Shown here one piece after another: positions 1-7,889 of a stretch of DNA of 64,000 bases; the stretch's first letter is position 1; each line of letters begins with the position of its first letter. A program made the position numbers and the translations under genes. The notes below the pieces were generated by a model. It was not told where the DNA came from. It saw only the letters and a program-made list of their open reading frames with translations, and searched no databases. This DNA comes from Bacteroidota bacterium (GTDB lineage: Bacteria > Bacteroidota > Bacteroidia > Bacteroidales > Prolixibacteraceae): positions 1-64,000 of the forward strand of contig JAEYNZ010000052.1 of NCBI GenBank assembly GCA_023412195.1, given 5' to 3'.

Positions 1-148
1 GGTTGGTTAAGCCGTATAAATCTCTAGGTGTACGACCAGCGAAAGCTTTATGATGAAAATTAGGAGGAAAGCCGTATGCGGGAAAATCGCACGTACGGTT
101 TGACGAGGGGGCTACAGGGCAAAGAAAATTCTTTGCTCTGTACTCTAC
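1..148 (+). mobile_element. Group II intron, 3' end (domains V and VI), cut by window edge
   Basis: Positions 70-100 match the domain V hairpin of a group II intron: AGCCGTATGCG pairs with CGCACGTACGGTT around a GAAA-type loop, and GAGGGG follows. Positions 114-141 form a long stem typical of domain VI, followed by TACTCTAC, which resembles the usual group II 3' end with the branch-point A near 142. The 3' splice site is therefore inferred near 148. Domain I and any reverse transcriptase gene would lie left of the window, and no coding sequence is visible here. Whether the intron is intact cannot be judged. The exon side starts a few bases before an 11-bp repeat array. Confidence 0.8.
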
Positions 149-152
149 TCTA

Positions 153-250
153 CTGACAAGTTCGCGACAAATTCGGGGAATCGCGAATTTGATTCGAATT
201 TGATTCGAATTTGATGCGAGTTTGATGCGAGTTTAATGCGAGTTTGATCT
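153..250. repeat. Inverted-symmetric array of 11-bp repeats (locus 1)
   Basis: Two 11-bp units lie on the minus strand (153-163, 164-174). A 10-bp centre follows (175-184), then six plus-strand units of exactly 11 bp (185-250): GAATTTGATTC twice, GAATTTGATGC, GAGTTTGATGC, GAGTTTAATGC and GAGTTTGATCT. The minus-strand units read GAATTTGTCGC and GAACTTGTCAG. The consensus is about GARTTTGATKC. The period is close to one helical turn. No coding potential is visible. A second array with the same unit length, symmetry and centre length lies at 34165-34262. Confidence 0.85.
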
Positions 251-275
251 GATAATGATTACACGAAGAAAGGGC

Positions 276-313
276 AAAAAAATAAGAGGCTGCCTCTGCT
301 GAGACAACCTCTT
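276..313 (-). terminator. Rho-independent terminator after cysK
   Basis: On the minus strand AAGAGG (313-308) pairs with CCTCTT (89-84 of the same block, 289-284) and is followed by a run of seven T. It lies about 20 bp past the cysK stop codon. Confidence 0.65.
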
Positions 314-331
314 TAACTCTTTTATATTGTT

Positions 332-1243
332 TTAATACAAGCCTTCTACAGAAAGATATCTTTCACCATGGTCGTAAGAGAAGGTTAATATACGTGATTT
401 GGGCGGAAGCTCCTGTATTTTTTTTGCCACGGCAGCCAGTGATGCACCAGAAGAAATCCCAATGAACAGCCCTTCCTCGCGGGCAGCTCTTTTTGCATAT
501 GTGTAGGCTTCTTCCTGGGTAACTGTAATCACACCATCGAGAAGCTCTGTTTTCAGGTTGTCGGGGATGAAGCCTGCGCCTATGCCCTGTATTTTGTGCG
601 GGCCGGGTGCTCCACCGCTGATTACCGGACTGTCAACAGGTTCCACTGCAAAAACCTTCAGCTTTGGAAATTCTTTTTTAAGGACTTCTGCCACACCGGT
701 TATGTGGCCTCCGGTGCCTACACCTGTTATGATGTAATCGAGCCCCTGCGGGAAGTCGTCCAGTATTTCCATAGCTGTGTTTTCGCGGTGGGCCTTTATG
801 TTTGCCGGATTTGAGAACTGCAGCGGAATCCATGAATCAGGTGTCTGGCTGGAAATTTCCTCTGCCTTGGCTATGGCACCTTTCATGCCTTTTTCCTTAG
901 GGGTAAGAACCAGTTCGGCACCAAGGGCAATCAGCACCTGACGGCGTTCCAGTGTCATAGATTCAGGCATTGTAAGGATCAGACGGTAACCTTTTACGGC
1001 TGCCACAAGTGCAAGCCCGATGCCTGTGTTGCCCGAGGTGGGCTCAATGATTACAGAATTTCTATTTAGAATGCCCCGTTGTTCAGCATCTTCAATCATC
1101 GAAAGCGCGATCCTGTCTTTGATGCTGCCGCCGGGATTGGCTTTTTCCATCTTAACCCATACTTCGTAATTGTCTGGATACAACCGGTTGATCCTGATGT
1201 GGGGAGTCTTTCCTATTGTTTCTAAAATGTTATTTACTTTCAT
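332..1243 (-). CDS. cysK: Cysteine synthase (O-acetylserine sulfhydrylase)
   Basis: This PLP enzyme makes L-cysteine from O-acetylserine and sulfide in the cytoplasm. The PLP-binding lysine lies in NPGGSIKDR (K42 from the chosen start), the substrate loop TSGNTG is present, and the phosphate-binding loop reads GVGTGGHITG. Length is 303 aa, normal for CysK. An upstream ATG would add eight residues, but starting at MKVNNILETIGKTP aligns best with the family and puts the lysine at its usual position. The C-terminus is complete. The gene stands alone with its own terminator; no serine acetyltransferase (cysE) is adjacent. A CysM-like preference for other sulfur donors cannot be excluded from sequence alone. 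Confidence 0.95.
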   Translation of the reverse strand: MKVNNILETIGKTPHIRINRLYPDNYEVWVKMEKANPGGSIKDRIALSMIEDAEQRGILNRNSVIIEPTSGNTGIGLALVAAVKGYRLILTMPESMTLERRQVLIALGAELVLTPKEKGMKGAIAKAEEISSQTPDSWIPLQFSNPANIKAHRENTAMEILDDFPQGLDYIITGVGTGGHITGVAEVLKKEFPKLKVFAVEPVDSPVISGGAPGPHKIQGIGAGFIPDNLKTELLDGVITVTQEEAYTYAKRAAREEGLFIGISSGASLAAVAKKIQELPPKSRILTFSYDHGERYLSVEGLY

Positions 1244-1403
1244 CTTTCTACTATTTATATTGTACACATAAAATCAGAACATTCTTTCCGTCTGGAAAGA
1301 TGAACAATGGATAACCTGGTAAAGTATAAGGAATAGGTAATGCAATATAATCAAAAGCCTGTTTAAATCAGAATAAAATATCTGTTTAAAATAAAAAGGA
1401 AAC

Positions 1404-2744
1404 CTAATTTTTATATCGGAGCCATTTTAGTATTTCCATGAGGTTTACTTTTTTCCCGTACATGAGCAGTCCTGTTTTGTAAATCTTTGAAGCTGCCCAT
1501 ATGGCTCCCATGGTTGTAACAATAAGCAGGAACATTGAAAGGAGCAGTTCCCATAAGGGTATTCCGTATGGTACCCTTGCAAGCATACAAACTGGAGAAG
1601 TAAAGGGGATCATTGAAGCCCAGAATGCGACAGGCCCTTCGGGGTTCCGTGCAATAGGGAAGAGGAGCATCATGGAAAGAATCAGGGGAATGGTGAGCGG
1701 AAACATCATCTGCTGTGCATCTTCATCATTATCGACTGCAGCTCCAACTGCTCCCATAAACGAGCTGTATAGCAGGTACCCTCCAAGAAAGTAGAAAACA
1801 AAAGCAAATAAAATAAAAGGAATGTTCAGGTTACCGATCAAACCCAGGATGTTGTTAATCTGGCTGTCGCTCGTTTCAATCGGGACAGGTGTACCTGCAG
1901 CCTGTCGGGATTCCATAAAGCTTTGGCCAATTTCCTGCGATGTCTCCGGAGGAAAAATAAATCCTATGCTGATAACAAACATCATCCCAAGAAACACCCA
2001 GATAGCAACCTGTGTAAGACCGACAAGTGCAGTACCAACTATTTTCCCTGACATCAGCTGAAAAGGTTTTACTGAAGAGATAATGACCTCCACTATACGG
2101 CTTTTCTTTTCTTCCATCACGCTGCGCATCACCATCGCTCCATACATGAATACAAAGAAGTATATGATAAACCCCATCGCATAACTTGCAACAAATGCTA
2201 TTTGTGAAGAACTTTCCTTAGCCGGACCTTTATCTGTAACCTTAAGCGTAGTGAGCTTTACCGAGGTACGGGCCGATGATAGTTTTTCATCCAGATCAGG
2301 GACACCTGTTTCTGCCAGAATTTTCTGCCGTTTCTCATTCTCGATAAAACGGCCAAGCTTCCTGGCAATCTGGTCGGATAATTCAACCGGGAGCTGCTTT
2401 TCAGATACAAGCTGTGCCTGGTTGGATTCATAAATATTTTCAGGGATGTACAGTAGCGCATAGAATTCACTTCCCTTCAGGTTTGTTCTCAGGTTTTCAA
2501 ATTCCTCCTTCGGTACAAAATGATACCGGGTGAATTCTTCCTGTTCCAGTTGCCCCATAAACATAGATGATTCATCAAAAACGGCAATGGTTCTTTCCAG
2601 GTTATCGTTCTGCACCGACAGAAATATGATGAGGGCAAACATGCCTATAAATAAAACCGGTACCAGTATGGTAAGGATTATAAATGACTTTTTTGTCACC
2701 CTTTTCAGGTATTCGTGGCGGAGTATAAGAAAGGTTTTATTCAT
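1404..2744 (-). CDS. ABC-2 type exporter, permease subunit (NatB-like)
   Basis: This 446-aa inner-membrane protein has the NatB/YhaP plan. One N-terminal membrane segment lies at residues 17-42, then comes a periplasmic domain of about 140 residues, then at least five membrane segments from about residue 185 to 430. The motif EEKKSRIVEVIISSVKP after the second segment is typical of the ABC-2 Na+-efflux or lipid/drug export permease group. It should pair with the ATPase at 3591-4514, which is upstream on the same strand. The two genes are separated by 846 bp full of repeats, which is unusual for subunits of one transporter. The substrate is unknown; sodium or an antimicrobial is only a family-level guess. 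Confidence 0.88.
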   Translation of the reverse strand: MNKTFLILRHEYLKRVTKKSFIILTILVPVLFIGMFALIIFLSVQNDNLERTIAVFDESSMFMGQLEQEEFTRYHFVPKEEFENLRTNLKGSEFYALLYIPENIYESNQAQLVSEKQLPVELSDQIARKLGRFIENEKRQKILAETGVPDLDEKLSSARTSVKLTTLKVTDKGPAKESSSQIAFVASYAMGFIIYFFVFMYGAMVMRSVMEEKKSRIVEVIISSVKPFQLMSGKIVGTALVGLTQVAIWVFLGMMFVISIGFIFPPETSQEIGQSFMESRQAAGTPVPIETSDSQINNILGLIGNLNIPFILFAFVFYFLGGYLLYSSFMGAVGAAVDNDEDAQQMMFPLTIPLILSMMLLFPIARNPEGPVAFWASMIPFTSPVCMLARVPYGIPLWELLLSMFLLIVTTMGAIWAASKIYKTGLLMYGKKVNLMEILKWLRYKN

Positions 2745-2796
2745 TTTGTTTTACTTTATTTTGTATTAGTTTGTTAAGCAGTAATATATATTGGTA

Positions 2797-3063
2797 TCAA
2801 GAGTTTTAGACACAAGTATCAAGACAAAAAGACACAGGTATTAAGACTGGTAGACACAGGGATCAAGATGGTATCAAGACTGTTAGACACAAGTATCAAG
2901 ACAAGAAGACGCATGTACCAGGATTGCCATTCACTTGTACTTGTATTTCACTGTCTTGTGTCTTATGTCTGTTCATCTTGTGTTTTTTATATGTCTTATT
3001 TCTATCCATCTGGAGTCTCTTATCTGCACGTCTTATGTCTCATATATAATCATCTATCATTTA
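2797..3063. repeat. Inverted-symmetric 11/22-bp repeat array (locus 2)
   Basis: From 2797 to 2928 the sequence divides into twelve consecutive 11-bp units, mostly alternating AGACACAAGTA-like and TCAAGACAAAA-like versions, giving a 22-bp composite period (AGACAC at 2808, 2830, 2852, 2885, 2907). From 2954 the complementary motif TCTTGTGTCTT repeats at 2954, 2976, 3009, 3031 and 3053, again in steps of 22 or 33. The two halves are inverted relative to each other. More CTTGTGTCT units at 3259-3302 and 3505-3556 continue the series around the palindromic elements. Short open frames here are by-products of the repeat. It fills the gap between the two ABC exporter genes. Confidence 0.8.
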
Positions 3064-3071
3064 AAGTCAAA

Positions 3072-3190
3072 ACGACCCCTCCCCACCTTCCGCCAGCTGG
3101 CGGAAAGGGGAAAGACAAGACGCTCTGTAGCAGCATGCTGCCAAACTTGCACTGTCCCAAAGTCCCCCTACGGGGGATTTAGGGGGTCGT
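3072..3190. repeat. Palindrome-rich element with inverted ends, copy 1
   Basis: This 119-bp element starts ACGACCCCT and ends AGGGGGTCGT, which are inverted repeats of each other. Inside are a 16-bp perfect palindrome TCCGCCAGCTGGCGGA, the palindrome GCAGCATGCTGC, and a hairpin CCCCCTACGGGGG. It resembles a miniature non-autonomous repeat. The copy at 3336-3443 shares its second half almost base for base. No target-site duplication is obvious. Confidence 0.7.
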
Positions 3191-3335
3191 GTTTCAGCAT
3201 CTGGTGTTTCATTTCTAATATTATTTTTCATAGGGCTATAATACTTTTTACTGAGGGACTTGTGTCGATACATCTTGTGTCTATCATTTTCAAGTCTTGT
3301 GTCTCTTATGTAATCATCTATCATTTAAACTCAAA

Positions 3336-3443
3336 ACGACCCCTCCCATCCTCCCCAAAAGGGAGGGGTAAGACGCTCTTTAGCAGCATGCTGCCAAACT
3401 TGCACTGTCCCAAAGTCCCCTTTCGGGGGATTTAGGGGGTCGT
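3336..3443. repeat. Palindrome-rich element with inverted ends, copy 2
   Basis: This 108-bp relative of the 3072-3190 element has the same ends (ACGACCCCT, AGGGGGTCGT), the same GCAGCATGCTGC palindrome and the same closing hairpin. The first internal hairpin differs: CCTCCCC pairs with GGGAGG instead of the CCGCC/GGCGG stem, so the structure is kept but not the sequence. The flanks (CATCTATCATTTA before, TATAATACTTTTTAC after) are also shared, so a unit of about 230-265 bp was duplicated in tandem. Confidence 0.7.
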
Positions 3444-3590
3444 TTATAAAATTATTTTTCATAAGGCTATAATACTTTTTACAGAGGGACGTGTGTCTAA
3501 ACATCTTGTGTCTATCATCTTCAAGTCTTGTGTCTTGTGTCTAATCATCTTGTGTCTCTTACCTTCACGTCTTGGTTACCTCCACCTCAA

Positions 3591-4514
3591 TTACCTGTTA
3601 TTTGCTTCCTGGACAGCCCTGATAAAAACATCATTCATGCTGGGAATGATTTCTTCGAATGATTTGATTTCAGTTACAGGGATGAGTGCACGAAGCAGAT
3701 CATTGTTTGAATGCCCGTTATGCAACTGCACCCGTAACCTGTTTTCTGCATTTCGTTCAGTGTGTTCGACGATTTCGAATTGCAGTCCCAGTGATTTCTG
3801 AACCTGCTCAAAATCTCCGGTATACCTGATTTCAAAGATGTTCGATTTAAATTTATTTCTGATTTCATCAGGCTTGCCATCCACAATCTTTTCTGACTTG
3901 TTGATCAGTACAATATGATCGCACAGTTCTTCAACCGATTCCATGTTGTGGGTCGAGAATATAATTGTGGCACCGTCATCGCGCAGCTTCAGGATTTCCC
4001 TTTTCAGGAGGTTGGCATTGATGGGGTCGAACCCGCTGAAAGGTTCATCAAAGATCAGCAGCTTTGGCTTATGGACCACCGTTGTTACAAACTGTACCTT
4101 TTGCTGCATGCCTTTTGAAAGTTCCTCCACTTTCTTGTTCCACCAGCCTTCCATTTCAAATCTTCTGAACCACACCTTCAGGCTTGCCACAGCATCGTGC
4201 CTTTTCATTCCTTTCAGCTGCGCAAGATAGATAGCCTGTTCGCCGATTTTCATTTTTTTATACAACCCCCGTTCTTCAGGGAGGTATCCTATATGGGCAA
4301 CATCAGACTGTGTCATTTTTTTTCCGTTCAGCCAGATGGTGCCTTCATCGGGGGCGGTAATCTGGTTGATAATCCGGATGAGCGTAGTTTTACCTGCCCC
4401 GTTTGGACCAAGTAAGCCAAAGATACTTTGTTCCCCGACAGAAATGCTTACATTGGTTAATGCCCGTGTTGTGGAAAATACTTTATGAACATTCCTTGCA
4501 CTGAATACTTCCAT
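3591..4514 (-). CDS. ABC exporter ATP-binding subunit (NatA-like)
   Basis: This 307-aa cytoplasmic ATPase should energise the permease at 1404-2744. The Walker A motif GPNGAGKT lies at residues 36-43, the signature LSKGMQQKVQ is in the middle, and Walker B with LIFDEPFSGFDP follows. The C-terminal 80 residues form the DUF4162 extension common in NatA-type subunits. Length and motif order are normal, so the protein looks active. It reads toward the permease, but the repeat block between them may split the transcript. On its 5' side lies the 142-bp repeat at 4664-4805 and then the divergent TonB receptor. Confidence 0.93.
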   Translation of the reverse strand: MEVFSARNVHKVFSTTRALTNVSISVGEQSIFGLLGPNGAGKTTLIRIINQITAPDEGTIWLNGKKMTQSDVAHIGYLPEERGLYKKMKIGEQAIYLAQLKGMKRHDAVASLKVWFRRFEMEGWWNKKVEELSKGMQQKVQFVTTVVHKPKLLIFDEPFSGFDPINANLLKREILKLRDDGATIIFSTHNMESVEELCDHIVLINKSEKIVDGKPDEIRNKFKSNIFEIRYTGDFEQVQKSLGLQFEIVEHTERNAENRLRVQLHNGHSNNDLLRALIPVTEIKSFEEIIPSMNDVFIRAVQEANNR

Positions 4515-4663
4515 GAATTATTTTTCTTTATGGGTATGTTTTAAGTGCCACAAGTTACAGATTTTGGTTCGTTCACTGAAAAAATAGCGTATTTTGGTGA
4601 TAAAATGGTCATTCTGGGTTAATGATTTCTAATTTTGCAGATATTAGTTTCCGGTTAAATATC

Positions 4664-4805
4664 TGAGATTTCTCCCTACGGTCGAAATGACGATGTTTTC
4701 AGAGCTTTTGTTTTGGTATGGGTAGGTTGGCGGCTTAGCCATCAACCTACCCATACCAAATATATAATTAACTGGTTGTCATCTTGAACGAAGTGAAAGA
4801 TCTCA
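4664..4805. repeat. 142-bp dispersed element with inverted ends and central hairpin, copy 1
   Basis: The element runs from TGAGATTTCTCCC to GAAAGATCTCA. Its ends are imperfect inverted repeats (TGAGAT...TCGAAATGAC against GTCATCTTGAACGAAG...ATCTCA). In the centre is a perfect 18-bp stem, 4712-4729 with 4743-4760, closing over GGCGGCTT-type loop sequence. A second copy of exactly the same length lies at 34342-34483. End sequences of this kind are, as I recall, widespread in Bacteroidota intergenic DNA. It sits between the divergent ABC ATPase and TonB receptor genes, the only part of the 4515-4862 gap with visible structure. Confidence 0.8.
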
Positions 4806-4862
4806 AATTATTTGTTTGAAAAAAGTTAACGGACAACATTGTATTGCAGACTAATAAATCAC

Positions 4863-7244
4863 ATGAGCAGGACATCTTTTATATTAACAGTTACATATAT
4901 ATTGCTCCAGGTTTGTGTGCATGCATCTGAAGATGAATCCCGCGGACAGGTTGTAAGGGGTAAGGTAGTAGACAAGCTGACCCAGATGCCTTTACCCGGT
5001 GCAAATGTTATCGTGCAGAATTCATCTCCGTTACTGGTTACAGCTTCGAATGAAGATGGGGATTTTCGACTGAACAATGTACCCTTTGGGCGACAGTCGG
5101 TTGTGGTGAGTTTTGTGGGTTATCACAGCAGCCTGATAAACAACCTGATTGTTACTTCGGGCCGGGAATCTGTGCTGTATGTTGAACTTGAAGAAAAAGT
5201 TGAAATAACGGGTGATGTGGTGGTAACAGGAAACCTGCGAAAAGATCTGGCAATAAATCAAATGGCCAGTGTAAGCGCGCGCACTTTCACTGTTGAGGAG
5301 GCAGGGCGCTATGCAGGCAGCCGTGAAGATGTTGCCCGGATGGCCATGAACTATGCAGGAGTATCGGGATCAAACGACCAGAGAAATGATATCATCATCA
5401 GGGGAAATACGCCTGCAGGCATCTTATGGCGGCTTGAAGGAGTGGACATTCCCAATCCCAACCATTTTGCTGCCGCAGGCACAACAGGCGGTCCAATCGG
5501 GATGCTCAACAACAATACCCTCCGGAATTCTGATTTTTACACTGGTGCGTTCCCGGCTGAATTTGCCAATGTGTACTCTGGTGTTTTTGATCTGAACATG
5601 AGGGAAGGCAACAATGAAAAGTATGAATTTCTGGGGCAGGCAGGTTTCAATGGATTTGAACTGGGAGCGGAAGGCCCATTGAAACGCGGGAGCAAGAGCT
5701 CATTCCTTGCCAATTACCGATATTCCACCCTTCAGGTTTTCGATTTGCTGGGCATCAGTTTTGGTACATCTGGTATCCCGCAATACCAGGATCTGAGCTT
5801 TAAGATAAACATCCCTGTCAGCAAAGGAAAGATCAGTATGTTCGGGCTTGCGGGCAGCAGCAGCATATCGGTGGAACACAATGAAGAGGAAGAGGAGTTA
5901 TATACTTCTGAAGGGATGAATGTGGTGAATGGCTCCATTTCGCTGGCAGCGGGCATTCATTATTCACGGTTTCACAACGACAATGCCTACAGCAGGTTCA
6001 TTCTTTCATATGTTACTCAAAACGGCTATACCAACCTCGACAAGTCTGAGCCGGGAGAAGATCCGGAGCCTTATTACCGGGAAGATAATATGGAGGGAAA
6101 ACTGGCTTTCAGATATATTTTCAACAGAAAATATAGCCGGAGATTATCCTCACGAAGCGGTTTTACAATTGAAAAACAAGGCTACGGACTGAATGCAAAA
6201 ATTGATGAGGATGGCCTTGGCTGGAAATATTACCTTGATAGCAGAAAAGAAATCACGGATGGTCCTGTACTTGTAAATGCCTTTACACATCTGGCTGTTA
6301 AGTTTTCCGACAGGTTTGAGGTCAAGCCGGGTATCAGCTACCTGCACTTCAGCCTGAACGGAAGCTCTTCCGTTGAACCACGGTTGGGAGCCAGCTGGAA
6401 AACAGGGGAGAAGACCAGCCTGAACCTGGGATATGGTAAACATTCCAAAGCTCAGCCGCTTACTGCTTACTTTATGGAATCGTATTACAACGACGGAACT
6501 GTGGTGCTTGAGAATAAAGATCTCGATTTTACCAAAGCCCATCATGGGGTACTGGGTTTTGACGCGCTGCTTTCCCGGCAGCTTCGTTTCAAGGCAGAAG
6601 GTTATTACCAGTATTTGTATGATGTGCCTGTGGAGAATAAAGCTTCATCATACAGTATGGTCAATGCAGGAACAGGTTGGGGGCTTAACACCCGGAATGG
6701 ATTGGTAAATGAAGGGGAAGCATGGAACTATGGAATTGAGTTTACACTGGAGAAGTTCTATCACAAAAACTTCTACTTTCTGACCACCCTTTCGCTGTTT
6801 GATTCAAAATATACAGGTGGCGACGGAGTGAAAAGGAATACGGCCTTTAACGGGAATTTTGTATACAATGCTTTGGGAGGCAAGGAGTTTATCCTGAACG
6901 ATAAAACTACGTTTATCGCAGATTTGAAGATAACATGGGCAGGAGGTAAAAGATATACCCCTATTGATGCGGAAGCTTCCAGGAACACCAATGATGCCTT
7001 TGGTACAGCATATTTCGATCATCTTGCTTTTTCGGAACAGTTTCCGGATTACCTGAAAGCAGATGTGAAGATCGGAATGCGCAGGGATGGCCGGAAGGTT
7101 TCACAGCTATGGGAGTTTTATGTAGAGAATGTGACCAGTCATAAAAACCCGCTCCACCAGTTGTACAGTCATGAAAAAGGACAGGTTGAAACCGTTTACC
7201 AGCTGGGTTTTTTCCCGCTGTTTAATTACAGGATTTACTTTTAA
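4863..7244 (+). CDS. TonB-dependent outer-membrane receptor with carboxypeptidase-like regulatory domain
   Basis: This 793-aa receptor would take up a ligand across the outer membrane using TonB energy. A signal peptide precedes residue 22. A carboxypeptidase-like regulatory domain follows (VVRGKVVDKLTQMPLPGANV, to about residue 110). Then comes a plug domain (VVVTGNLRKDLAINQ, DIIIRGNTP, RLEGVDIPNPNHF) and a beta-barrel rich in alternating aromatic residues, ending in a terminal phenylalanine (NYRIYF) as expected for barrel assembly. The start at 4863 was chosen over 4839 because it opens the signal peptide. At about 800 aa it is shorter than SusC proteins and has no SusD partner, so it belongs to the smaller FecA/BtuB-sized class. 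The ligand is unknown. Confidence 0.9.
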   Translation: MSRTSFILTVTYILLQVCVHASEDESRGQVVRGKVVDKLTQMPLPGANVIVQNSSPLLVTASNEDGDFRLNNVPFGRQSVVVSFVGYHSSLINNLIVTSGRESVLYVELEEKVEITGDVVVTGNLRKDLAINQMASVSARTFTVEEAGRYAGSREDVARMAMNYAGVSGSNDQRNDIIIRGNTPAGILWRLEGVDIPNPNHFAAAGTTGGPIGMLNNNTLRNSDFYTGAFPAEFANVYSGVFDLNMREGNNEKYEFLGQAGFNGFELGAEGPLKRGSKSSFLANYRYSTLQVFDLLGISFGTSGIPQYQDLSFKINIPVSKGKISMFGLAGSSSISVEHNEEEEELYTSEGMNVVNGSISLAAGIHYSRFHNDNAYSRFILSYVTQNGYTNLDKSEPGEDPEPYYREDNMEGKLAFRYIFNRKYSRRLSSRSGFTIEKQGYGLNAKIDEDGLGWKYYLDSRKEITDGPVLVNAFTHLAVKFSDRFEVKPGISYLHFSLNGSSSVEPRLGASWKTGEKTSLNLGYGKHSKAQPLTAYFMESYYNDGTVVLENKDLDFTKAHHGVLGFDALLSRQLRFKAEGYYQYLYDVPVENKASSYSMVNAGTGWGLNTRNGLVNEGEAWNYGIEFTLEKFYHKNFYFLTTLSLFDSKYTGGDGVKRNTAFNGNFVYNALGGKEFILNDKTTFIADLKITWAGGKRYTPIDAEASRNTNDAFGTAYFDHLAFSEQFPDYLKADVKIGMRRDGRKVSQLWEFYVENVTSHKNPLHQLYSHEKGQVETVYQLGFFPLFNYRIYF

Positions 7245-7295
7245 GGGAAAGTTGAACTCAGCCGGGATATAATACAGTCAAATTTTATCTGGTAT

Positions 7296-7889
7296 TCATT
7301 CGGCCGGTATATCTGATTGTGGCTGTTCTACCGGTTCGCTTTGCAGGTGCCTGATATAATTAACAAGGTGCCATGAATCGTTCACATGCATCATAAATCC
7401 ATGTGGCCCCATGACTCCAAATCCTGCCCTGATGTTGTGAAACAGCTGTCCGTCAGTTTTATTCATGGCACGTTCAAGATGAAAATTGGCAGGTGGAATG
7501 GGATATTTACCGCTTGTAAACAGATTTCCCTGTCCTGTTCCTTTTTCTCCGTGACAAATAATACAATACCTGTCGTAAAGCATTTTTGAATATTCAAGGT
7601 TCACTTCATTGGCCACAGGATTTTGCAGCGAAGCAGCTTTCAGTTCATCTTCAGGAGTTTTTTCGAAGTTGTAGGCATATTCATGAGTGGCTACAGTTCC
7701 CGGAACAGGGCCAGTCATCATTTTGCCATCCTGAAAGAATGGGTTTTCAGACCAGGTTTCATAAGCCTGCGATTCTTCCATATCGGGGAAATACGTCCAG
7801 CCCGGGTGGTTCCTGTCTCTGTCGCATGAAACCAGAAGAATGAGGGCTCCTGATAAAATGACCTGGGGTAGTATTTTAAAGATTTTCAT
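7296..7889 (-). CDS. actE: Alternative complex III subunit E, mono-haem cytochrome c lipoprotein
   Basis: This 197-aa lipoprotein (lipobox LVSC near residue 21) carries one haem c motif, CIICH, with a downstream methionine region (VMGPHGFMM) as a likely axial ligand. It is the mono-haem cytochrome of the quinol:electron-acceptor oxidoreductase ACIII and would pass electrons from the complex to a terminal oxidase. The start at 7889 gives a proper lipoprotein signal; an upstream frame adds 30 residues without signal character. It overlaps the actF-type gene by 14 bp and is the last gene of the operon. Here it follows the F-type membrane gene, whereas the order I recall from other species is E then F. 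Confidence 0.85.
   Translation of the reverse strand: MKIFKILPQVILSGALILLVSCDRDRNHPGWTYFPDMEESQAYETWSENPFFQDGKMMTGPVPGTVATHEYAYNFEKTPEDELKAASLQNPVANEVNLEYSKMLYDRYCIICHGEKGTGQGNLFTSGKYPIPPANFHLERAMNKTDGQLFHNIRAGFGVMGPHGFMMHVNDSWHLVNYIRHLQSEPVEQPQSDIPAE

Noticed and set aside
2868..3435. Overlapping frames of 85-166 codons between the ABC exporter genes
   Set aside because: They run through the 11/22-bp repeats and palindromic elements and encode only repeat translations.
2797..3560. Possible CRISPR array
   Set aside because: The units are 11/22 bp with no unique spacers, occur in both orientations and have no cas genes nearby.
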